Of a DNA stretch of 64,000 nt, positions 1 through 8,894 are shown piece after piece. Each line of letters begins with the position of its first letter. The first letter of the stretch is position 1. This DNA is from Flammeovirga agarivorans (GTDB taxonomy: Bacteria; Bacteroidota; Bacteroidia; Cytophagales; Flammeovirgaceae), in NCBI RefSeq assembly GCF_012641475.1, contig NZ_JABAIL010000001.1, positions 682,001-746,000 of the forward strand, read 5' to 3'. Both the position numbers and the translations under genes were made by a program. The notes below the pieces were generated by a model. It was not told where the DNA came from. It was given only the letters and a program-made list of their open reading frames with translations, and did no database searches.

Positions 1-1
1 T

Positions 2-259
2 TCTATCAATGATCAAATCATAGAAATGACAAAAAAAGAATATGATTTATTATTGTACTTCCTTTATAACAGAGAGAAGATGCTGACAAAAGAAAATATA
101 GCAGAACATCTCTGGGGAGATCATATTGATCAAGCCGATAGTTTTGATTTTATTTATACTCATATTAAGAACTTAAGGAAAAAGTTACAGAAGGGAGGAG
201 CCAAAGATTATATCAAATCAGTCTATGGCATGGGGTATAAATTTTCTACTAGCAAATAA
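2..259 (+). CDS. Response regulator, OmpR/PhoB type, C-terminal DNA-binding part (cut by left edge)
   Basis: Only the end of the gene is in the window; the frame is open to the first base, so the receiver domain lies outside. The visible part is a winged-helix DNA-binding domain: the T-x-K-E-Y-D-L-L entry strand, the segment LTKENIAEHLWG, a recognition helix containing the IYTHIKNLRKKL pattern, and the wing ending in SVYGMGYKF. These are hallmarks of the OmpR/PhoB transcription factor family. The histidine kinase gene begins four bases after the stop codon, so the two form a two-component operon. The signal sensed and the target genes cannot be read from this sequence. Confidence 0.93.
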   Translation, partial: SINDQIIEMTKKEYDLLLYFLYNREKMLTKENIAEHLWGDHIDQADSFDFIYTHIKNLRKKLQKGGAKDYIKSVYGMGYKFSTSK

Positions 260-263
260 ATCT

Positions 264-1541
264 ATGCAAAGTAAAAGAACTTTTAATTTACTATCACGAA
301 TCACCTTCTTTTACCTCATTTTCACTTTTGTGGTATTTTATTTTAATGCTAAACTACTGACAAAAGAAGCGGATGAATTTATCGATTCAGACTTAAATAG
401 AAGATTTGGTTGGATTGAAGGAAGAGTGGAACATCACCTGAAAAAAGGTAGATCTATAGATTCACTTATCGGAGGAAGTGTATCCAATATTCAGGAGATT
501 TCATCTCATTGTAAAAAGACGGATTATCCAATTACGGAAGATATCACTATTTATCATCCTGAAATTGAACGTAATTTAATTCATAGACGTAAAGTGGTCT
601 TGGTTGAAGCTAATGGAAAATTTTATCGAGTATCTATGGATAAGGAAGTTCAAAATTACTATTACTTCCGAGATGATATTTTCGAATACCTTATCCCTTC
701 TTTTATTGTACTCGTCATATTAATTGTAGCTTTTAATGTACTTCTACAAGGGTATTTCTTAAGACCTTTCAGAAGGATATTAGAAGCAATGCAAAACTTT
801 AAAGTGGGAGGTTCAAAAGAAGTGGAGAAAGTATCTACAACAACCAAAGAGTTTGTAGATATGCAAGACTTGTTCACAAATATGATCGAAAGAATCGATG
901 CGGATTATAACCACTTGAAAGAATATACAGAGGATGTAGCACATGAGATACAAACTCCTTTGGCAATAATTCGTAATAAATCAGAGTCACTTTTATTTTC
1001 TGAAAAGCTTGAAGAGGAAGATGCAAAGATGATCAAAACGATTTATGATGAAGCGAACCACCTGTCAAAATTAGGTACTACTCTGAACTTGATTACTAAA
1101 ATTGAGAATGGTGAATTTACAGATATCAAGACACTGTATACCATTGAAGAAATTAGGAATCAGGTGGAGGCTGTAGAGGAATTAGCTCAGTTGAAATCGT
1201 TATCTATTGAGATGAAATTAGATGAAGAACATGCTTTAAATATAGATCCTTATCTGTTTGATATTATTCTTAAAAATTTATTGAAAAATGCCATCAGATA
1301 TGGTACAGCTGAAGGACCAATAAAGATTGAAACAACTTCAACAGAGTTTCGCATAAGTAATTATGGAGCTCCTTTGAATATATCAAAAGACCAACTTTTT
1401 AAACGATTTGTAAAAGGGTCGGAAAGTGCTCAGTCTTTGGGCTTAGGTTTGGCTTTAGTGGCTAAGATATGCTCTGTTAGTGGACTGAAAATTTCGTACG
1501 GATACGAAAGAAAGCAGCATGTATTTCTATTAAAAAAGTAG
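264..1541 (+). CDS. Sensor histidine kinase, partner of the upstream response regulator
   Basis: A membrane sensor kinase of 425 residues. Two hydrophobic segments (about residues 12-29 and 145-167) enclose a periplasmic sensor domain of about 115 residues with no recognisable motif. The cytoplasmic part has the HisKA phospho-acceptor (EDVAHEIQTPLAII, His227), an N box (KNLLKNAIRYG, about 340) and a glycine-rich ATP lid (SLGLGLALVAKI, about 390). I chose the ATG at 264 because an in-frame start at 225 would overlap the response regulator by 35 bases and add 13 residues with no membrane or signal character. Sensor domain and kinase core have the usual lengths for small Bacteroidota two-component kinases. 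A strong terminator follows about 100 bases downstream. Confidence 0.93.
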   Translation: MQSKRTFNLLSRITFFYLIFTFVVFYFNAKLLTKEADEFIDSDLNRRFGWIEGRVEHHLKKGRSIDSLIGGSVSNIQEISSHCKKTDYPITEDITIYHPEIERNLIHRRKVVLVEANGKFYRVSMDKEVQNYYYFRDDIFEYLIPSFIVLVILIVAFNVLLQGYFLRPFRRILEAMQNFKVGGSKEVEKVSTTTKEFVDMQDLFTNMIERIDADYNHLKEYTEDVAHEIQTPLAIIRNKSESLLFSEKLEEEDAKMIKTIYDEANHLSKLGTTLNLITKIENGEFTDIKTLYTIEEIRNQVEAVEELAQLKSLSIEMKLDEEHALNIDPYLFDIILKNLLKNAIRYGTAEGPIKIETTSTEFRISNYGAPLNISKDQLFKRFVKGSESAQSLGLGLALVAKICSVSGLKISYGYERKQHVFLLKK

Positions 1542-1638
1542 ATATTACAATTATTTAAAATGATTACCTTATCTTTAGGAGTTAAAGATTAAAACCATAA
1601 AGATTTTACATACCAATTCGAATTATCCAACTTTCATT

Positions 1639-1670
1639 AAAAGCGTTGCTTCGGTAACGCTTTTTTATTT
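1639..1670 (+). terminator. Rho-independent terminator with UUCG tetraloop
   Basis: The arm AAAAGCGTT (1639-1647) pairs with AACGCTTTT (1656-1664). A G-U pair and a C-G pair extend the helix to close a TTCG tetraloop, followed by a T-rich run. C(UUCG)G is an unusually stable RNA tetraloop. The hairpin ends the two-component operon. Confidence 0.85.
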
Positions 1671-1749
1671 TATAAATACTTAAAAATTAAATACAACTTA
1701 CTATCTTAATATCACCAAAAGAAAACTTTATAAACTCTACACTTCAAAA

Positions 1750-3210
1750 ATGAAAAGGCTTTTAGGAATTATCCTCGGATCACTAGCTATCGCTTTAGTT
1801 TATATTCTTGCAAACTTATTGTTGTTCTCATCAAAACAATCTGACATAGAAAAAATTGCTCCGATTAAGGTGACCAATGCAGCACCTCAGCATTTATCTG
1901 ATGCGATAAAAATCAAAACGATATCGTACGATGATCCAGCTATGATTGATACAGCATCATTTCATCAGTTTATAGAATTACTGTATGAAAAATACCCTGT
2001 AGCTTTTGGTAAGATGGAGTATACTTTTTTGGGTGGAATGACCATGTTATTCAAATGGCAGGGAAAAAGAACAGATTTGAAACCCATGATCTTAATGTCA
2101 CATTATGATGTGGTTCCAGTACCGGAAGCAAATTTAAGTGAATGGAAAGAACCACCATTTAGTGGATTAATTAAGAATGGAGAAATTTGGGGTAGAGGAG
2201 CTATTGATGACAAAGTGGGAGTGATTGGTATTATGGAAGCGGTAGAAATGCTTATTAGCTCAGGGTTTCAGCCAGATAGAACAGTGTATTTATCTTTTGG
2301 TCATGACGAAGAAATAATGGGAATTAATGGTGCAAAACAAGTTGCTCATTATCTTAAACAAAAAGGGGTGAAAGCTGAATTTGTCTTGGATGAAGGAGGT
2401 TATATCACCCAAGGCTTGGTACCAGGAATGCAGAAAGATGTAGCACTTATTGGTACTACAGAGAAGGGGTTTGTTACCTTAGAATTAAATGTTGACGTTG
2501 AAGGTGGACATGCTTCAATGCCTAAAAAAGAAACTGCTATAGATGTTTTAAGCAAAGCGATTGGTAAGATTAATGAAAACCCTTTCCCTTCATATATTTC
2601 AAAACCACTTAATGATTTTATTGATTATGTTGGCCCAGAAATGCCGCTAGGTTTTAGGACTGTTTTTGCAAACGCAACTCTATTAGAGCCTGTATTGATG
2701 GCGGTGTATGAAAAAGCACCTTCGTCAAATGCATTGGTGAGAACAACAGTTGCACCAACAATTATTGAGGCAGGAGAGAAGAATAATGTTTTACCTACCT
2801 ATGCTAGAGCAGTTTTAAATATTCGAATTTTACCAGAAGAGTCAGTAAATTCTGTACATGAAGATCTAAAAGAAGTAATTGATGATGAACGAGTGAAAAT
2901 CAAGATTCTTGAAAAATCTGAACCAGCATCAATTTCTAATCCTGATCATCCAACTTATGTGATGTTGGATAAATCTATCAAACAGGTTTTTGGAGATATA
3001 GTAATTTCTCCTTATATCATGATTGCAGCTTCTGATTCTCGATATTTCTCAAAGGTGTCGGACCATATCTACAGATTTTGTCCTTTTAAACTAAACAAGC
3101 AAAATATTAAATCTTTTCATGGTATCAATGAGAAAATAGGTGTGGAAGAATTTAAAGATTGTGTTCGTTTTTACCATCAGTTAATAAAGAATGGTGCAAC
3201 AGAAATGTAG
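1750..3210 (+). CDS. M20 family metallopeptidase, membrane-anchored (carboxypeptidase S-like)
   Basis: A zinc peptidase or amidohydrolase of the M20 family, 486 residues, resembling the carboxypeptidase S/PM20D1 branch. An N-terminal hydrophobic segment (about 4-26) should anchor it or act as an uncleaved signal, placing the enzyme outside the cytoplasm. Metal and catalytic positions are visible: His118 in MSHYDVVPVP, Asp153 in GRGAIDDK, the Glu187-Glu188 pair in GHDEEIMG, and LDEGG about 30 residues on. A dimerisation domain sits between the two halves of the catalytic domain, as usual. The DUF5686 outer-membrane gene begins 31 bases downstream, so the two are probably co-transcribed. The substrate is unknown; peptides or N-acyl amino acids are the family's usual ones. 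Confidence 0.9.
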   Translation: MKRLLGIILGSLAIALVYILANLLLFSSKQSDIEKIAPIKVTNAAPQHLSDAIKIKTISYDDPAMIDTASFHQFIELLYEKYPVAFGKMEYTFLGGMTMLFKWQGKRTDLKPMILMSHYDVVPVPEANLSEWKEPPFSGLIKNGEIWGRGAIDDKVGVIGIMEAVEMLISSGFQPDRTVYLSFGHDEEIMGINGAKQVAHYLKQKGVKAEFVLDEGGYITQGLVPGMQKDVALIGTTEKGFVTLELNVDVEGGHASMPKKETAIDVLSKAIGKINENPFPSYISKPLNDFIDYVGPEMPLGFRTVFANATLLEPVLMAVYEKAPSSNALVRTTVAPTIIEAGEKNNVLPTYARAVLNIRILPEESVNSVHEDLKEVIDDERVKIKILEKSEPASISNPDHPTYVMLDKSIKQVFGDIVISPYIMIAASDSRYFSKVSDHIYRFCPFKLNKQNIKSFHGINEKIGVEEFKDCVRFYHQLIKNGATEM

Positions 3211-3241
3211 CCGTTCTCTAAGGCCTATTATAAAAATATAA

Positions 3242-5638
3242 TTGAAAAATAGTTTAATTACCGTCGTATTATTGATCATAACCATCTCAGGATTGGCTCA
3301 AAACACTTCAACTTTTCGGGGAAAAGTAATCGAAGACAAATCATTGCGTCCAGTTGGTTTTGTAAATATCAATCTAGTTAATAATGCAGATGGTACATCT
3401 ACAGATGCTTTGGGTCGATTTTCTATTTCAGTCAATCAACAGGATATCATTGAACTATCTTGTTTGGGCTATTCAAATATGAAAATCAATTTAGATACAG
3501 TAGATCTAAATACGGAAGTATTAATAAAGCTATCCAAAAGCGTCACAGAGTTAGAGGAAGTAGTAATTGGTCGAAAAGGGTATGAAAACCCAGCTTGGGA
3601 AATTATTCGCTTAGCTATGGCCAATGCAGATGATCATAATTTCAAGAAAGCGAAAGATTTAAATTATCAATCTAAAATACTAACTCATATCTACATTGCG
3701 GATTTGGATTCCAATAATTTGGAACAACGTCTTGTTAATAAAGCAATGGATAGGATGGAAGCGATCAGTAAATTAGAAACTGATGATAAAGGAATGCCCA
3801 TCATTCCAATTTATGCTTCCCATTCAGAACAAGATATCCATTACAATGGTTTGTCTGAAGATCGTGATATTACTAGTTATAAAGAATCCTTCTTGGGACC
3901 AGATTTTGAAGACCAGTTCAAGCAAGGATTGGATACAGAGAAGACCACAATCAATTTTTATCAACATTGGTTGCGATTTTTGAATTATGATTTTGTATCA
4001 CCGCTAAACCCCACTTTCAAAAATTACTTTGATTTTGAATTAGTGACCTATGAAAAGGTAGATGAGGATTGGTGTTATAGAATCAATTACATTCCTAGAA
4101 GAGCCAATGATATGACTTTTGGTGGTACTGTTTGGATTACTGATGATGTAAAAAGTTTTGCTGTCAAAAAAATTACAGCGAATATCTCTAGAGAATCTCC
4201 TATTAACTTTATAGATAGTATCACTGTAGATCAAAAATTGGCTCCTTTGGATACTTCGAAAGTATGGGCACCTTACAACCAGAGAATTAGAATGTGGGTG
4301 GGAGGAAAACTTAATGAAAATTGGTCAAAATTTTTAGTGGATATAAAAACTGAAAATACATTTGAATCCACTCAAAAGATCCATTTTTCAGATGCAGATA
4401 CTACCATTTTTGCAATGATAGACACTGTAAAGCAGATGCCTTCTGTAAAAGCAACATCTAAGGTAATCGATATGGTGGCTACAGGATATTACAGAATGGG
4501 AGGGTTCGATTTTGGTTCCTTATTAGCATTATATGCTCAGAACAACATAGAAGATCATCATATTCAAATAGGAGGAACAACCAATACCCAATGGTTTAAA
4601 AACTTTGTAGCAGGTGGGTATCTTGCATATGGAACAAAAGATGAAGAATGGAAATGGGGTATCTCTGGAAAATATGTTTTCAATGAAGAAAAATGGACTT
4701 ATTTATATGCCCGAGCACAACATTCACTACAACGTTTAGGGGCAGGAATTACTTACCCTGGGCAACCTCCTTATCTATGGTTTCAGCAATTATGGGGCAA
4801 TTATAGTTACCCTTATTACTTAGATGAATATAAAATTATAGGTAGTTCTTATATTGCAGAAGGGATACAATTAAGAGGACAGTTTACTTATAAAGATGAA
4901 AATTACTTTACAGGGTCTACTACAGATTCTTTAATCTTTGATCATATAAGAACTGCTGAAGTTGGAGGTTCAATTATCTTTGATTTTGGTAAACGTTATG
5001 TTACGAGTAGACATCTGAACAGATATGTTGCTGCAAACGGAAAGTATCCCACAATTACTTTATCTTATAATAGAGGTCTTCCTGATGTGTTGAATGTAAC
5101 AGACAGTTATCATAAGGTGACTGCAAGTATGCAACATAGGTTTAAAATTGGGGCAATAGGACGAATGGATTATGTAGTGTCAGGAGGTTGGACACCTTCG
5201 ACTGTACCCTTTCCATTATTGTTTGTTCATCGAGGAAATAATTTAAGGTATATCTATGACGGAAGTGCTTATAACCTAATGGATTTTGGTGAGTTTATGT
5301 CAGATAAATACGCTAGTTTAAGAGTATTTCATCATTTTGAAGGATTGTTTATGAATAGAATTCCAATGGTGAAAAAATGGAATGTGAAAACCTTTGTGGT
5401 AGGTAACTTATTGTGGGGAGGAGTATCTGATGAAAATCTAGAAAGAAATGTAAACCCGTGGGATGAAAATACCTCTTCTTTCGGAAGTTTAGATCCAAGT
5501 ACACCATATGTAGAAGTTGGTGGAGGGATTGAAAATATATTTAGAATGGTAAAAGTTATGTTTATATACAGAGCGACATACCAAACAAATGAAAGTAGAA
5601 AGTATGGTGTTATGTTTGCGTTAACACCCGAGTTTTAG
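3242..5638 (+). CDS. DUF5686/carboxypeptidase-regulatory-like domain outer-membrane protein, TTG start
   Basis: A large outer-membrane protein of 798 residues. It has a signal peptide (MKNSLITVV through GLAQ), then a carboxypeptidase-D regulatory-like beta sandwich (about 22-105; GKVIEDKSLRPVGFVNINL and DALGRFSI), then a long DUF5686-type region that ends as a predicted beta barrel with many aromatic strands. The start is TTG: an in-frame TAA lies directly before it, there is no earlier codon, and the signal peptide begins exactly there. Proteins of this type occur widely in Bacteroidota with no assigned biochemical role. It follows the M20 peptidase by 31 bases and likely shares its transcript. 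Confidence 0.87.
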   Translation: MKNSLITVVLLIITISGLAQNTSTFRGKVIEDKSLRPVGFVNINLVNNADGTSTDALGRFSISVNQQDIIELSCLGYSNMKINLDTVDLNTEVLIKLSKSVTELEEVVIGRKGYENPAWEIIRLAMANADDHNFKKAKDLNYQSKILTHIYIADLDSNNLEQRLVNKAMDRMEAISKLETDDKGMPIIPIYASHSEQDIHYNGLSEDRDITSYKESFLGPDFEDQFKQGLDTEKTTINFYQHWLRFLNYDFVSPLNPTFKNYFDFELVTYEKVDEDWCYRINYIPRRANDMTFGGTVWITDDVKSFAVKKITANISRESPINFIDSITVDQKLAPLDTSKVWAPYNQRIRMWVGGKLNENWSKFLVDIKTENTFESTQKIHFSDADTTIFAMIDTVKQMPSVKATSKVIDMVATGYYRMGGFDFGSLLALYAQNNIEDHHIQIGGTTNTQWFKNFVAGGYLAYGTKDEEWKWGISGKYVFNEEKWTYLYARAQHSLQRLGAGITYPGQPPYLWFQQLWGNYSYPYYLDEYKIIGSSYIAEGIQLRGQFTYKDENYFTGSTTDSLIFDHIRTAEVGGSIIFDFGKRYVTSRHLNRYVAANGKYPTITLSYNRGLPDVLNVTDSYHKVTASMQHRFKIGAIGRMDYVVSGGWTPSTVPFPLLFVHRGNNLRYIYDGSAYNLMDFGEFMSDKYASLRVFHHFEGLFMNRIPMVKKWNVKTFVVGNLLWGGVSDENLERNVNPWDENTSSFGSLDPSTPYVEVGGGIENIFRMVKVMFIYRATYQTNESRKYGVMFALTPEF

Positions 5639-5713
5639 AATTGAAAATCAATTACATCTAATCAAAAAAATGTAACTTGATATATAATTACTAAAAACTA
5701 ATTATAAATACTG

Positions 5714-6304
5714 ATGCTATTTAAAAAACAACTTTCTCTCTTGTCAAAATCTGTAATCATTTACAGCGTTTTTAATCTAATACTCTTTGCATGTCAAAAA
5801 GATGTTGAGACCAGTACTTGTGTTGATGGAATGGATGAATACATTGTCTCGATTGATGATATAAAGTTAACTGTTGGTCAGCTTCAATTAGATGAAAATG
5901 AAGAGTATGCATTTACTGTAAATGAGGATGCCAATGCTGTAGAAATAGCACTAAACTTTAGTTCAGTTTTATCAGAAGTGAATGTCTTTAACTACACATA
6001 TTCCTATATTAATTCAGCAATTGCTTCTCCAGGTCCAAGATTTATTAATGAACAACAAATTGAAGATATTATCATCAGTTCAACAGACGGAAATGATTTA
6101 ACCAATGAATTTGTAGTTCAATCTGATTATAACCCTGAAAGAGTAAATATCGCTGAAAGTCTTGTCTCAGAATATACACATTTCTATTTAGAAGGTGATC
6201 ATGAAAGGTACTTTTACTTTATTCCTAATGAAGGTGTTTCTTTAGAAGGAGTGAAGTTTTCAATAGAACTCAGTGATGGGACATTCTATAAGTTTGATAT
6301 TTAA
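5714..6304 (+). CDS. Putative lipoprotein, function unknown
   Basis: A 196-residue protein I do not recognise. It has a long N-terminal hydrophobic stretch ending in a lipobox-like LFAC with Cys27, so it is probably lipidated and sorted to the outer membrane or periplasm. The rest is acidic and rich in beta-strand patterns, with few charged-basic residues, as in Bacteroidota surface lipoproteins. The first 25 residues are longer than a typical signal and carry Lys4 and Lys5. It stands 75 bases after the DUF5686 gene and 59 bases before the metallo-hydrolase gene on the same strand; co-transcription is possible but not shown. Confidence 0.65.
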   Translation: MLFKKQLSLLSKSVIIYSVFNLILFACQKDVETSTCVDGMDEYIVSIDDIKLTVGQLQLDENEEYAFTVNEDANAVEIALNFSSVLSEVNVFNYTYSYINSAIASPGPRFINEQQIEDIIISSTDGNDLTNEFVVQSDYNPERVNIAESLVSEYTHFYLEGDHERYFYFIPNEGVSLEGVKFSIELSDGTFYKFDI

Positions 6305-6363
6305 AATCTAAACAAAGCTACCTTAAGATCGTTATCTTCTTAGAATCATAAAAGCTCTCAATA

Positions 6364-7134
6364 ATGATCAACTTACAACGACTGAATATGGATAACTCTT
6401 GGTTTCTTGAGTTTGATGGGCTACGCATTTTAGTGGACCCATGGCTCGAAGGTACTGAGGTTGATTTTTTTACATGGTTTAATACACAGTGGCATAGAAC
6501 TGCGCCAGTTCCCTACAATGAATTACCTGCCTTTGATGTTGTCTTGATAACTCAGAAATATCCTGACCATTTTCATCATCAAACATTAGAAAAGCTACAA
6601 CCTAAGTTGGTAATCGGACCAGATAGTATTCAGAAAGATCTAATGAAACTGCTACCTAATACGGAGTTTCATGCATTAAACAAAAAACAGACAAAAGTAA
6701 ATGTCAAGGGAATTGATGTCCATTTCTTGCCTACAAGAAGGTGGATAGATCCTATATACGATGCAATAGTCTTAAGCAATGGCAATGAAAGTGTTTACTT
6801 TATGACGCATGGTTTTACATTGGACCAAGCGCATCAAGAGCAGTTGAAAGAAGTAGGAGATTGTTCATTATTAGTAACACCTTTTAATCTATACAAGTTA
6901 CCTTTTTTCTTAGGAGGTGTAGTATCTCCAGGTATAAAAGGGGTCGAACATCTTTGTGAAACTATTCAACCTAAAGTTGTTGTTCCAACGCACGATGAAG
7001 ACAAGTATGCTAAAGGCATAGTATCTAAATTTGCTAAAATTAAAAGAGCAACACCAAAAGAACTTAACAAATACACTTGGTTGAAAGACAGGTATCAAGC
7101 ATTTTCTGACTATAAATTATCATCTATCTCATGA
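6364..7134 (+). CDS. Metallo-beta-lactamase-fold hydrolase with degenerate metal motif
   Basis: A 256-residue cytosolic protein with the UlaG-like metallo-beta-lactamase fold: an early strand with FDGLRILVDPWLEG, a central ITQKYPDHFHHQTL, MTHGFTLDQAH near residue 145, and PTHDEDKYAKG near the end. The canonical HxHxDH motif reads Q64-x-Y66-x-D68-H69, so the first two metal histidines are replaced while Asp68, His69 and His71 remain. This suggests a mononuclear or altered site. Its stop overlaps the start of the DUF1295 gene (ATGA), so the two are translationally coupled and may act on one lipid-like substrate. That substrate is unknown. Confidence 0.82.
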   Translation: MINLQRLNMDNSWFLEFDGLRILVDPWLEGTEVDFFTWFNTQWHRTAPVPYNELPAFDVVLITQKYPDHFHHQTLEKLQPKLVIGPDSIQKDLMKLLPNTEFHALNKKQTKVNVKGIDVHFLPTRRWIDPIYDAIVLSNGNESVYFMTHGFTLDQAHQEQLKEVGDCSLLVTPFNLYKLPFFLGGVVSPGIKGVEHLCETIQPKVVVPTHDEDKYAKGIVSKFAKIKRATPKELNKYTWLKDRYQAFSDYKLSSIS

Positions 7135-7994
7135 AACAAAAACAAAAAGATTTATTAGAAGTAACATTAATTTATTTAATAATAGGATTTGCGGGATTCT
7201 ATACATATTTAGAGATAGATGTACGAGATACCGTATTTCGATTATTAGTATCAGACCTTGTGATGACAGTAATTTGCTATATTTTTTCAGTGTTCAAAAA
7301 GAATAGTAGCACTTATGATGCTTATTGGTCTGTGATACCTTTTTATATGTTGATATTCTATTTCTATGATTTTTCGGGAGCATCTTGGGGTATACCACAA
7401 TGGATTTGTGCTTTTGTAATTAGTGCGTGGTCATGGAGATTGACATTAAGTTGGGCAAGAGGGTGGCCCGGTTGGAATCATGAAGATTTCAGATATGTCA
7501 ATTTTAGAAATCAGTTTGGAAAGTTTTTTCAACCTATTAATTTTCTAGCGATTCATTTATATCCAACGTTAATAGTTTTTGCAAGTATGTGGGGAGTACT
7601 GTATGTATATAATGGAGCCACTTTAACAATACCGTATTTATTTTACCTTGGAGCTTTAACTTCTTTAATAGGAACTGGTTTTGAATATTTCGCAGATAAT
7701 GAATTAGATAAATTTAGAAAGAGAGAAAACCCTAAAAAGGAAGATATTTTAAAAACTGGAATTTGGGCGAAGTCAAGAAACCCTAATTACTTAGGAGAAA
7801 TGATGTTTTGGTTTGGTGTTGCAATGATGGGTGTATCATTTTCTGCACCATGGTATACAACTTTAGGGTCAATAGGAATGTGGGCCATGTTTATGTTTGC
7901 TTCAATTCCATTAAAAGATAAACAAATGATGAAAAATCGCCCAGAGGCGTTTATTGAATATAAAAAGGAGGTGTCAAGGGTACTTCCATTCTAA
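7131..7994 (+). CDS. DUF1295 membrane protein, steroid 5-alpha-reductase/isoprenylcysteine methyltransferase-like
   Basis: An integral membrane protein of 287 residues with about seven hydrophobic helices. The family signature is in the C-terminal third: KTGIWAKSRNPNYLGEMMFW, followed by a short loop and a final helix that ends IPLKDKQMMKNRPEAFIEYK. This is the DUF1295 group, related to NADPH-dependent steroid 5-alpha reductases and to ICMT-type methyltransferases. A reductase acting on an unsaturated lipid is the usual guess; no substrate has been established here. Translation is coupled to the preceding metallo-hydrolase-fold gene through a 4-base overlap. A bidirectional terminator follows immediately. 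Confidence 0.88.
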   Translation: MKQKQKDLLEVTLIYLIIGFAGFYTYLEIDVRDTVFRLLVSDLVMTVICYIFSVFKKNSSTYDAYWSVIPFYMLIFYFYDFSGASWGIPQWICAFVISAWSWRLTLSWARGWPGWNHEDFRYVNFRNQFGKFFQPINFLAIHLYPTLIVFASMWGVLYVYNGATLTIPYLFYLGALTSLIGTGFEYFADNELDKFRKRENPKKEDILKTGIWAKSRNPNYLGEMMFWFGVAMMGVSFSAPWYTTLGSIGMWAMFMFASIPLKDKQMMKNRPEAFIEYKKEVSRVLPF

Positions 7995-7995
7995 T

Positions 7996-8025
7996 AAAAA
8001 AGGACTCCAAGAGAGTCCTTTTTTT
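7996..8025. terminator. Bidirectional intrinsic terminator
   Basis: AGGACTC (8001-8007) pairs with GAGTCCT (8013-8019) around a 5-base loop, flanked by an A run on the left and a T run on the right. It can end the rightward DUF1295 gene and the leftward gene whose stop is at 8061. Confidence 0.85.
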
Positions 8026-8060
8026 GGTGTAAATGTTTTAATTGAGAGTAAATATGTGAG

Positions 8061-8618
8061 TTAAACGTTAATTTCAACTTCTGTATCAGATGTTTTTAAA
8101 ACACCTAAAATAATTTCTATTGCTCCTAAAAAGGTCTTTTTTCTATCGGCAATATAGAATCTAAAAGGATTCTGTAATTTTTTATCCTTCGCTTCACTGA
8201 CCATAAACTTATTGACAGCCATAGGAAACTTGAAAAACTTAGTGAGCTTTTTAGATTTGGTGCCAAATAAGTAATATTCAGCTTTTCCAAAATATCCATG
8301 GTAACCAATGGAAGCCCATAAGAATTTATTTAATAGAGATTTCTTGTAAGATTTATCGATCCATAAACATGTGATTTCAGTTACATTGTTATATGCAGTG
8401 AAATGCATCATTTTTTGTTGATCGTATTGATCTGTTAAATGTTGTGTGTATCTGTATGGATAGGTATTTCCGAATACATATCCTCCGCAGATTTCGTCTT
8501 TGTGAATAAGTAAGTATGTCGTGTTCTTTTTAAGATAGTCGATACTTAAGTCGGAATGATGACACTTTTGTAGAAAAACCGAGTAGTGATTTTCATTTAT
8601 AGCTTTGATAATCTTCAT
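8061..8618 (-). CDS. GNAT-like hypothetical protein
   Basis: A 185-residue soluble protein that I recognise only by fold pattern. A strand with TYLLIHKDEICGGYVFGN, then VTEITCLWIDKSYKKSLLNK followed by an amphipathic helix, resembles the core of GNAT acetyltransferases, where the strand-to-helix turn binds acetyl-CoA. The usual R/Q-x-x-G-x-G/A loop is not clear (Y-K-K-S-L-L-N-K), so activity is uncertain. The C-terminal part is basic. It is transcribed alone, opposite to the gene on its left, from a 276-base gap with no promoter I can name. Confidence 0.5.
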   Translation of the reverse strand: MKIIKAINENHYSVFLQKCHHSDLSIDYLKKNTTYLLIHKDEICGGYVFGNTYPYRYTQHLTDQYDQQKMMHFTAYNNVTEITCLWIDKSYKKSLLNKFLWASIGYHGYFGKAEYYLFGTKSKKLTKFFKFPMAVNKFMVSEAKDKKLQNPFRFYIADRKKTFLGAIEIILGVLKTSDTEVEINV

Positions 8619-8894
8619 GGTGGTGTTGTTTATTTAATCCTTAAATAATTAATTAGTTAGTGAACAGGAGATAGTCAGATAGTTCGTATCAGGTCATTAA
8701 TGTTCGAAAAACACAATGTAACTGATAATCAACTAGGTTGTCAACTAACAGCCTGTTATCTCTTTAAAAAGTTAAACTAAACCTTTAAATAATGATTTAT
8801 TAATTTTTGGGTCCTATGTATTTGAATAGGAGTGTTTTATCTCATTGGAATTTATGAGACTATATGAGAACTAGAAGTTTGTGAAATTGTTTTC

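Noticed and set aside
225-263. Histidine-kinase start at 225
   Set aside because: It overlaps the response-regulator gene and encodes no useful feature; ATG 264 sits four bases after the stop.
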